Shown here: one piece after another, positions 11,945 to 22,822 of the stretch | Layout of the letters: each line of letters opens with the position of its first letter | Position numbering within the stretch: the stretch's first letter is position 1 | NCBI GenBank assembly: GCA_032191485.1 | Contig: JAVDOI010000016.1 | Span: forward strand, 15,473,176 to 15,537,175 | Reading direction: 5' to 3' | Origin: Leptoclinus maculatus | Taxonomy: Eukaryota > Chordata > Actinopteri > Perciformes > Stichaeidae | Length of the DNA stretch: 64,000 nucleotides | The notes under the pieces: generated by a model | Database searches by the model: none | What the model was told of the DNA's origin: nothing | Seen by the model: only the letters and a program-made list of their open reading frames with translations | Program-made: the position numbers and the translations under genes

Positions 11945-12995
11945 TTAATGAGCATTAATGCAGAATCACATAGGAGCTTGTAACTGTCCCGACACACTTC
12001 CACCTGCTTGTTTCCGATTGGACTCATTGAGCTACAATTTGTGTTCATGTCCCCGTGAAACCTCTGAGGGAACACGCGTCAAATGCAGGGGTTGTGAAAA
12101 ATAAAGTTGGATGGTGACAAGGAGGGGAAGAGAATTGAGAATGGGCCGATATGCAGGAATGCACTGGAAAACTATACAAACCCCGAGAGAACAGGGAGGA
12201 ATGGAATGATAACAAATGGGTGAATGTAGAAGAGAAAAGTTTGGGAACATTGGATCCTCTCTTTTTCATGGAGCAGTGCTTTTCTCCAAGAGTTGTTTGT
12301 TCTATATATATATTTATGTGGCAATGGCACCATCAAAAATAACTGTAAGCAGTGTCCCATGTCCTTGAAAATGCATCTAAAAGTCGAACTGAAACACACA
12401 GAATGTCAGTGGATTTCTGGCGCTATAAGTTACTGACAAATATCCTATAATTAGTTTCTTAGTGTGTCATATAACATACAGTATTCTAATCGTTAAACTG
12501 GTTTGATTTCATGGTTTGATTGCTGTGACATTTCATGGGACTTGCGGTCCCCATTCTTTAACAGCCAAACATAGTTAAATGTATCCCAGCATGAAACAAG
12601 CTGACAACATTTCTCATTAAGCAAAAAAATAAAATCCAGCAAAAACTGGCGATATTTTCATCTTCCTTCCCAGCCATTAGCAAGACATGTTTCCTCAGGT
12701 TTTCAACATGTTTTTCTCTCTTCCCTCTCTGTGGTGATGTCCCATATTCGTAGGTTCCTCTCACACATCACATCTAAATATAGACTTTCAAGGCTGCTGC
12801 GCGAGAGACAGATATTTAAAAAAATTAATTAATGAATGCAGGTGTCACCGAGATGGGGTGCAACAGCATGGAGATGGGTGGGGTGTATTATTGTCCACTG
12901 GAATGTGTACGAAAGCCAGTCAGTCACTGGGCGTGAGGAGGTGGGCTCGCTGGCTTGGTGAGGGTGTTGGGGGGAGTCTCGGTGACGGCCACTAG

Positions 12996-13204
12996 TCATA
13001 CTGGCCCTTCAGTCAAGCCCTCCAGGGGGAGGGTGGTGGCATTGTCTGTGGGCTGCGGGTCGTCCTGGGGATGCGAGGGCGTGTGGGCGGCGGCAGCCAG
13101 ACTGGCATAAGGCAGGTGGCAGTCCGTGTGCAGGAAGGGCGGGTAGTGCTGACGATAGCAGAAGTACGCAAACAGCAACCCGATCACTCCTCCGACAAAG
13201 GCGT
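12996..13204 (-). CDS. plpp4: plpp4 coding exon 7 (C-terminus and stop)
   Basis: 209 nt encoding the end of codon 217 (Asp217, last residue of C3) to residue 285 and TGA. The first part, AFVGGVIGLLFAYFCYRQHY, is the last transmembrane helix and a basic cap. The cytosolic tail is alanine-, proline- and glutamine-rich (AAAAHTPSHPQDDPQPTDNA) and diverges from what I recall of mammals, until the conserved LPLEGLTEGPV end. The acceptor is TGTCTTTGCAG|ACGCC. Confidence 0.95.
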
Positions 13205-14207
13205 CTGCAAAGACACAAAAACACATATATCTTAAGATATGCATTCAGAGTTAAATAGGGCCTATGTGGAGGAAGAAACAACAACACCTGCTCTTAGAAT
13301 GAGCACAATCGATTAGGCATTACTGTAGGCGACAGTGTTCCAGTGAGCGTTTATCACGCCTGACTAGTTTATAGAGCGTGATGAAAGTAAACTGAAAGGC
13401 AAAGCGATGGATCTGTTCTACTGAGGCTCAGCCGCCTCTGGACAGGCTGTCTCTGTCATTTTGTCATCTGCGCTGAGCACTTGCGTATTATACCTGCTCC
13501 CCTTTAAGCTACGATATGTCATGTAATATCACGCTGCCACGGTGGAAATTAAGCCTATATTGCTGGGTATAGATCAAAATGACTCGACCAGCTGGTGGCT
13601 GGAACAGCTGAAGTAGAGGATTCCATAATATTAAAATCGTATTTCTCAACACATGCTCCCTTTTATTTTCTCCTACTGTGTGAAAAGAAATATAATAGGA
13701 AATCGACTCCCGTATGAATTTAATAGACTGTGACTTGATGCAATATATAAGTCTGGTGGCCTCATCGAGACAGCGATTAGAAGCAGAGCCCCCCCCCCTC
13801 CTGCTGGAGGACAATGCGCACCTCCAAGGCGTGGTGGGGATATTAGAATCCATGGCTCAGCAGCCAGGCTAATGGTGGCTCTCAGCTCGTGTTTACACGG
13901 TGCAGACGGGGGCCCCTCCAGTTTAATGGGCTGCACGATTGCTGCTTACTTACAGTCTGCCGGGGAGTGGGAGGAGAAACCGTTTTCATGAAATACTAAG
14001 AGGACTCAGAGAGTGGTCGGCTTGCCTGTAACTCCTGCATGTGTTGCATTTTTAATGTAAATAAATCCTGGCTGTTAAAAGAGTTGCCTGTTCTGTAGCT
14101 GCCCTGCTCCCCGGGAACATATGGCTCCCTAAAACTAATTAACACCATATGACAGAGCTGCCATCATATTACCACATATTCTCTCCCACACCACACCCAC
14201 GTATGCA

Positions 14208-14239
<32 letters not shown>

Positions 14240-17200
14240 ACTTCTTCCAGACCGTATGCAAAACTAAGACTTGTAATTATAATTGTCCTCCCAGGCTGCT
14301 GAATTAAATGCCACTTTGCTGTCATCTGAAGCATTTTTCAGTCATTATACTGCAGCAAACAGAAAACAGCCTCATACAACAACATGTTCAGTGTGTTGGA
14401 CAAATAAGCAAGCTGCCCAGTCGGATTCACTGTCCAGTTTTTAGCTTTTCCTTGATTTTCCAGCCATGCTGATTAAGGTAAAAATGTGATTACAGCAGTA
14501 CAGCTGTTTAAAATGAGCGTCACCCCGAGTTTGCCTTCTAAATTATGCGTATTATAATTATAAAAGCGCCTTGAGCCAGGTGGGATTGAAACAGACTTCT
14601 GCACAACAATCCTTTCTCAGGCTGACACAAGCAGATTTAACACTATGTTAGTGTAAAAACAGATAGTAATTCTGATTAACGCAGTGTCCCTGTGTCCCGT
14701 GTCTGAGCTGTTTTTGCGGACCTTGCCAGTGGTGTTTGTAGTCGCAAGTCCGGGACAACGCGATCATCATGGCGCTGTAGAGGGGCAGCACCATGGCACA
14801 GAGACGCCAGCTACGCCCTCGACCTTGATCCGTAAAACACTGCAGCTTCCCCGCCAGGTAGAAGGAGGTGAAGCCGAGGCCGGAAAATGCAACTATAGGC
14901 AGGCAGAGAAGTGGGCAGAGAAAGAGAAAGAGGAGAAAGGGGGGGAGGGGGGGGGGGGCAAGATTGAACATGAAATGCAGCGTCCAGATTATAAATAATA
15001 TTGTGTATCAGCAAAAACATAAACAGTGACCATTTCTCAAGAGACTTTCTTGTAAAAGTCAATTACACTGCGTGATGGAAAAGTGTGCAACAGTTACAGT
15101 GCAAAATAAAAAATCAGAGATGAAACAAAGCTATATTGTGATGACAAAGCGTTTTTTTAGGCTGAACAAGGTAATGGAGAAGGCAGATGGGAGACTTGCA
15201 GTTTGCCCACTGCCACCCGCTAGCGGGTAAGCTCACTGAGGGATGAAACTTCAGTCTGTTAGGAAAATTCCTCCAAACTAAATCACTGTGTGCGACACGA
15301 CATCCACATCTACACACTAATCACGACCCAAACGCTGATGGAGACTTTCTTAGCGCATGGAGTTTGTCTCTCAGTGTGCATCCCTGAGCCAATACAAAGA
15401 AAAAAATGAGATTCATAATGACCCATTTCTATGCAAACACCGCCGTCTACTGAGATAAGACAGGAGGCCCTGTCAGTCCCAAATTACATCACATTTCACA
15501 TCAGATTAGTATGGGGCTGATGCATTAATACATAGCTGATGCAAAATGCTCATTTCGTCCAGCAGCTCCTTCGCACAGGCCCGCCAACGGCCGTAGAGTC
15601 TGAGATCACGGTGAAAGCTTAAAGCCCTGTAGCAGAAACAAATGCGCCTGAGCCGCTGGACCAGCTGTGCGGAGTTGATGGTGGTTGGTGGAAGAGAAAC
15701 AGAGGGGCTCTAATTACATGAATCATAAGTTGTGGGGAGCCATAAAAAAAAAGGTGGTGCTGAGGCAGGGTCATTACTTTACTGATGCAAACAGCACATT
15801 TGTCCCTCAACCCACAAACTGGTCAAGAATACTGGTCGTAATGCAGGACACGTGTGTAGCCTGAAGAGAGAGAACGAGGCAGAGGTCCAGCCGTCTCAGT
15901 GGCTGTCCTGCTGTCAGGGAGTAGGAGTTGGCTCCATTAAGAACGAGGCATTTGTCCATTAGGCAATTTAGCCCCATATATTGGATGGCGGGTACAGGTT
16001 GATAATGGGTTTTGAATAAAGAATGGTTATACAGTGTCACACACCTCGGAAATGATGGCTATAATGTTGTTCGCTTGATTGCATTTTTACTTTAAAATTG
16101 ACTCCTATATTGAACACTGAAACAGCAATGAATCTCATGTGGGTTGGATTCCACAAAGGTATGCCTGGTGTCCTGTATGTGTTCTTGTCGTTGCTACTCA
16201 GCCAACATACAGTTTCCGTGTAAGCTCTCAAGCTGGACACACTGTCCAAAAATATGGTCCAAAATCAAAATCCAAAAGGTAAAGCACACACTGGACAAGT
16301 TAAGACAGATTTTAGCCCGGAATTGGTCGCCGATTGGTCCGTTGTTTAAAACTTTACTGGACATGTCACTGGACAAAACCCATTATCAATGTGTACCAGC
16401 CATCTCTGAACGACGCCTGTATTTTCAACATCTCCTGGAAGAGGCCCAACTGACGTGAAGCAAATGGATCCTGTATTTCTGACTGTACGGGCCAGTTGGG
16501 TGGCCTATACAATCTGGTTTAAGTGGCAAGATTACATTTGGCCAATTGGTCCCTTTTAATAGTTTAAGCTTTAAAGTGCACCAGTTCAAAGCTTCATGGA
16601 GACATAATTCACCCTGGGCTAGATTAACCAAGTTAACACATTCTACCAGTTTAATCAATCTACATGGAGAGCAGGGACATTATGAAATATGCAAACAATG
16701 AATTGACACACTGTAGTGTACGGTATAACCCTATCCTGCACAGAGTCGTGATTATCAGCCCCCACAAAGTGTGCCACATGGGTTTAACAGACAACTAAAT
16801 CGCACGTTACTTTCATGCTTGCTGGCTCAGTTCATCGGTCCAGTCCTTCTGTTCGGAGGTCGTGAACAAGCCATCTGAGGCCCTGAGCATCCCTCAGTGC
16901 CCATACATCTCGCGTCTGGGCAACCTCTCCACATTTCCAATCACACAGCAGCTCACACCATTCATTTTAATAGCTCTCGAACCATAGCTAAGAAGATTAC
17001 ATTGCTCATTTGGATAGACAGAGCTAAATTATCCGTGAACTCAGTGTGAAGAACATTTCAACTGTGGAAAACTCACAGCAGTTACACATGAGAAAATCCC
17101 ACGTTTCCACACCACCTGGTCTCCCTTTCAGTTTCCCTACAGAGCTGATCTAACTGCAATTTTATAATGATAAGATACAAAGATGTATTTGTTTATCTCA

Positions 17201-20200
17201 ACGTGCAATGCCATCTGTATTATTTTAACATTAATACAGTGCTTATTGTTGTTTTCTTACTTTGTTTTTGGTTATTAGACATTGTTGGTTTCACGCTCTA
17301 AAACATGCTCATGGTCCATTTAAATTTAAATGTGCTTCTGGTTTTGTTTTTCTTTGAGTGTGGGGCTTTTATTTAAAGTGGTAAGCAGGCGACAACTTCT
17401 GGTTCTGACGAGTGAAGCCATTGCGGAAGTGTCTTAATACTTGCATTCTCTCTACTAACCAGCAGTGGCCGTGGAAGTCTATGAGAAAAATAACCTACCT
17501 CTCACTTGATTTATTACCTCAGTAAACATTGTAAAGATACGTTTATGGTCGCTAGATCGCTAGATTCAAGTCTTCTTCAATACAGCATGACGTTCATTTA
17601 GTAAAGTATGGTCCCATTCAGAGTAAAACAGACCATGAAGCGGAGTATGCTTTAGGGCGGGCTGACTGAGTGACAGGTTGCTACCAGAGCCGTATACGGC
17701 ATCTCTACGTCACTCCTTACGCATTCCAAATATGGTAACTTCTGTTCATTGGTTGCAAAAAAACAACACGGCGACGGCCATATTGCAAGATGGCGAAGGC
17801 TTTATAACGGCAGTCCACTGACCAATGGATGACGTCACGATGACTACGTCCACTTCTTATACAGTCTAATTGGTACGAGTACCAAATATTCTGTTGGCTT
17901 CTCTAATGGTCTGTTTACTAGTTTTAGAATTGTAGCACAGATATGAAGATATTTAATTCAACTAAGCAAAATGTCATTGTATTTTTAAAGGTCTCATAGG
18001 GAGGGATTGTTTACTGTAGCAGCAAACGTGCATGCTTCATTTCCGCATTGCATACAAACAATATGTTTGCAGACAGTGAGTCAACATCTTGAGGATTATC
18101 CTAGAATTGCTTTGGGGATATGCATAAAACATGAGGGAGGACATTAAGTGTGTGTCCCTCACTCGCATCTAAAACACAATTATATGAGTACAATTTGCAT
18201 AGTTAACGTTTGCTGCGGCAGGGTGACACAGTGAATACTAGGTGTGCCCAGTAGACTGCTGAGGGATGCTTCCCAAGAGGCAGCAGGACTCTCTGAAAGG
18301 CCAGAGGACGGAGAGCTGGCCAACAAAGGGGAAAAACATCTCGGTAATGAATCCACTTCGTGCGTTTAAAAAGCCTTGACGAGTAATTCCCCCGAGACAA
18401 AACAAAGATGCCTGATGAGTGCAGTGCGATTGCTTTTTTTCATCTTCAAACGAGCACAAGGTTTGTTCAGAAGATGCAAGTGAAGAAGTCTGCACGGGTG
18501 ATTTCTGTAAACGTGGTGGAATTGAGGCATACCAGAATTTCCAATCAGTAATTCCATGTGTGTAGATATGTTATGAAGGCATATAAAAACCAGTATGAAA
18601 AGAATAACAATCCTCCCTGTGACAGTGGAGGCACGTGTAGCATTGTGTATGAATCCTACTGAGCATCGTAATAACTAGCTTCGAGGGAGCTACACTACTT
18701 CCCACATATGATTGTTGGGAACATACAAAAGCTTGCAGAGTTTCTATAAAACAGCCTGGTATTCCTATGGGAGATGCATACCCTGCTTCATAGTCCATTT
18801 TACTCTAAATAGGACCATCATTTACTAAATGAACATCATGCTGTATTGTAGAAGACTTGAAACTACAGATTGAGACCATAAACTCATGTTTAAAATGTCT
18901 ACTGATGTAATAAATCAAGTGAGGGTCATTTTCTTATAGATATACAAAGACTTCTTTTTGCAACCAGAGGAGTCGCCCCCTGATGGCCGTTTTAAAGTTT
19001 AAGGCACTTCCAAACTGGCTTCACTATTCAGAACTGGCGGTTGCTGCCTGCTGAAACTAATGACGTTCCCATCAGCCTCAGCTACTTTGTGCTTACTGTT
19101 ATTAAGCAAATGTATGCATGGTAACCATTATACCAGCTAAACATCAGCGTGTTAGCATCGTCACCGAGAGCATGTACTGTTAGCATGCTGACTTTAGCAT
19201 TTAGCTTAAAGTAACACTGCGCCTAAGTAAATCCTCGCAGGGATGCTAACATGGCTGAAGACTCTTAGCCATTTTAAAAGCACACATTTTCACTATTTTC
19301 AAGTTGCTGTTAGCTTCATGATTATCATTATGTGGGACAATAGTCTCCATCTACACCACATGAGCATATTCTAAGTAGACTTCATTTTGTATATGTCCCA
19401 CTGTTAAAGTATACATCTGAGCACAATAAGATTTCATTTTGTGTGCGAGTACAACCGGGCAGACCTTATAGTAAAAAGTTCTAAATGAAATGAAGCATGA
19501 AGGAATGGCTGACAAGAGGAGAAGTACCGCAGACTGTGTGGTGAAAAAAGAAGGTGTTCTCTTGGACCTGTTAAGGTTTTTGTCAAGTGAACACAGAGGA
19601 CACATTTTATTAAAGTAGATAAGTGCTCTTTAAAGTACAGGGTTTGGCCCTACTCAAAGAGTGGAGTCAAGCTCTGTTCAAAGCCTCTGCAAAGTCTAGT
19701 TATTGTGGTAATATCAGCCTCTTTACCTTTCCCCCCGGTCATTCTGTTGAAATGTCTGTCATTGACCACACACAGACACAAAGTGTCTCACCAACCTCTG
19801 GCAGGAGCGGTTCTGTTTTTTTTTTTTATCTCCCTTCACTCTCATTTCTGTTTTGACATTTGACCCCTGCAGGAACCCGTAGGGCACCCCTCTGTCTCCC
19901 GTCACAAGCCATGCATATTAACCAACCACTTGAGCTCTGAATTTGTCACACCCATTAACATGCAAAAGCCCAACAGGAACTCGTTATTAGCGCTGCGTAA
20001 TTACTGCAGCACTCCAACACAAGCTGTTCCTCAACCTCTTCGGACACTCAAGGCGGCCTGAAGTGTTCCTCAGCGGGTAACAGTAAATGTACGAGAGCAC
20101 ACTTTGCAGAAGTCGAACTCTCTTTAGCTGCTGAACTAATTTGATGGGACATCCCAAGCTGCGGCTAATTTAATGTAGATCGTTGTGTGCAAGTGGAAGA

Positions 20201-22726
20201 AGCAATGTGGAGATTCAGAGATGTGATTAGGTCCGTCTCGTGGGATGCATTATTTTTTAAAAGGGCATATTAATTGATCATATCTAATATAATTTATTTA
20301 TATTAATATGCACAGTGGGGATGATGAAATGAATATGATTAAGAGGGAGATAACCTACAGCTAATGCTTGATTCACAGCCGTCTATAATGGTGCAGTGGG
20401 TTCAGGGGAGTTTGTTTTTCTCTTTCTGGGACCTGTCTCCTCCAATTTGGGTTACTCTGTTACTTTGCTATGAGGTGAAGAAAATAAATCAAATCACAGA
20501 GGACCTGAGTGGCTTTAAAAACTTTGAAATGCAATAATAGTTTATGTGCTTGAGAACAAAGCTGTCAAACACTGAAGCCTGAGTTTCTTTTACCGATAGT
20601 CCACGTCTATGGCTTCATACCGGTTACAAGAGGTGCATTACGTCCAGATGCCACTTTGATTAAGGCTACATTCACTCTTGCTATCAGCCTGCCCCTATTC
20701 CCTGTCCGTTCCCACATCCGTCTGGGCAAAAAGCTCTGTAACGTCTGCGTGGTCCAACAACCGTGGTCCTGCTGAAAGGGGACACAGACAGGAAATTGGA
20801 TTTCTTCTGCTCTCTAGACGTGCTGGCATGCGGGTGCTCCCTGTGTCCCCGTCGCACAATTCTCTCAATCACTTTCTCACAACATAAGGCCATTAGAGCT
20901 GCCGCGAGGGATGGATGTAATCCATACACAGCGCTGCAGTGACGTACAGAGAAAGGTCTCTCTCTCCGCTTTTAATGGGACACAGCCATGACTTCAAAGC
21001 AATTCTATTTAAAGCAGGTGTCTGAGAAGCTGTACGTGTGCAACTTTAGCATTATGTCAATGCATCGATTTGCAATCAGACTTGGACCATGCAATTACAA
21101 CAGCGGTGAAGTCTCATCCATCTTGCTGCATCGTTGTAAAAACACAGACAAGGCCGATTCATCCCGGGTTTTAATTTTTCCAGCCCGCTACAGGGTAGTT
21201 GAAGGCAGTCACGCCCACAGCAGGATTTCAATTTAACACATTCACAAACCGTTTCTTGCACACACACATACACCCTCCACCTCTCGAGTGCACTTCTTCT
21301 TCCTGAACTTACGTGAAACATTTAAAGTTGAATTCGAATTTGAAATTCGAAAGTTCAAAATGTTCACAGTGCCAGCGATTTTCATATCTAATTGTGAAAA
21401 ATAAAATGCTTCAGTTGGATGCAACCATTTCCGTATGAACACATATTGCTGCAATACTTGGGAATTCTACATAATGACCTGGTTAAATGTGAATGTGCAT
21501 CCAGAGTGGAAATGCAATAAGGGTTTTGAAGAAAAGCAAACAAGATAGATATAAAGGGTGCAACAGTCCGGGCACAGCTCGCTGGAGGATATAAAGAGTT
21601 TTTTTTTCTTTTTCATTTTGCATAATAGATAGCAGGAGGTTCGATGTAATTCCAGTGGAAGCATTTAACTCTTGGTTGACTTTTCTGAGTCGCAGGAGAA
21701 CGAGAGAAAAGCAATTTCACGAGTATGTTTTTATCAAAGACGTGTGTCTTCTTGAATGTCGTCTTTACATGCCCGCTGCGCCGCACAGCGCTGAGCAAGC
21801 TATGCAACATCTGTGAGGCCGCCCACAGCAAACACTCCATGAACGTAACATTCATCTGCTGGACAACAGAACAACATGTGAATTATTTAACACGCTGCTG
21901 GAGTGAAAAACAGCTTGGAAAGCAATATGGTCGAAAAATATGTCCAGCATCCCGCATTGCTCTGCACAGCTGAACACAGCGGGGAGTCTCATGAAGCTGA
22001 AACAGTGGGTGTGCATTCAATTCTCATGCGATCACCAAATGAGCCGGATTGAATGCGCTTTGGCTCAATCAATCAACCCGAGAGCGCCTCGGGAACGCGT
22101 AAACTGAATGATAACTCATTGCTTACATGTTGTAATTAGCTTTGAAGATAGGCAGCAATGAGATCATCACTTGTGAAATGTGAGCTAAATGCCTGGTGAA
22201 CAACCAGTCAGCACTCATAGACGTGATCTACTTGGTGATTTCAAACTGTGTGAATAGCTAGAGTTGCATGCAGTTTTAATGAGCCAGCGTGCGATTTCGG
22301 ATATCTTTTGGCACTGTGCGTTTGCGAGCGCTGGCGGGCATCTGCTTTGACTGAAAGCTGGTACTCACAGGAGGAATGGCTGCTGGGGAAGCTCTTGCGT
22401 CCCTCGGAGACTAGATCTGGCTCCCCGGTGCACAGCATCTTCGCATTTACTTGTCCGTCTGGGAAGCAACGTTGGAAATAGTCGGGCCTGGGTCTGAAAG
22501 TGGAAAAACAACCCCCAAAAAAGATGGTTGACAAACAATTTATTGTCTATCAATCTAGTGAGTCAAAGCTGAAAAAAAAAAAGTGATCTTCAGAGATGTA
22601 GCGTTACTAACGGAGCCGGAGAAATGCGTCATGATGTTAAGCGTACCTGCCAACAATCAACTTGATGGTGTTTGTGAAGACTCCATTCAGGGCGAGGGCC
22701 AGGGACACAGCTGGAGGAGGAAGATT

Positions 22727-22822
<96 letters not shown>

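Larger units (their letters stand above)
9240..12995 (-). other. plpp4: Putative long 3'UTR of plpp4
   Basis: This gap between the stop codon and the best poly(A) signal holds no recognisable coding exon on either strand. Short open frames at 9832-10200 and 10402-10761 match no family I know. The sequence is moderately AT-rich and is interrupted by the piggyBac-type MITE at 10942-11944. It could instead be ordinary downstream DNA if a proximal non-canonical signal is used. Confidence 0.35.
14893..22368 (-). other. plpp4: plpp4 intron 5
   Basis: 7476 bp. It holds an inverted pair of one repeat family (17384-17868 and 18775-19052) and a GCTAAC repeat next to the second copy. An AT-rich, complex segment at 20150-20420 could be conserved non-coding DNA. 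Small frames throughout look like chance. The acceptor end is an exceptional C/T-rich tract at about 14897-14960. Confidence 0.9.
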
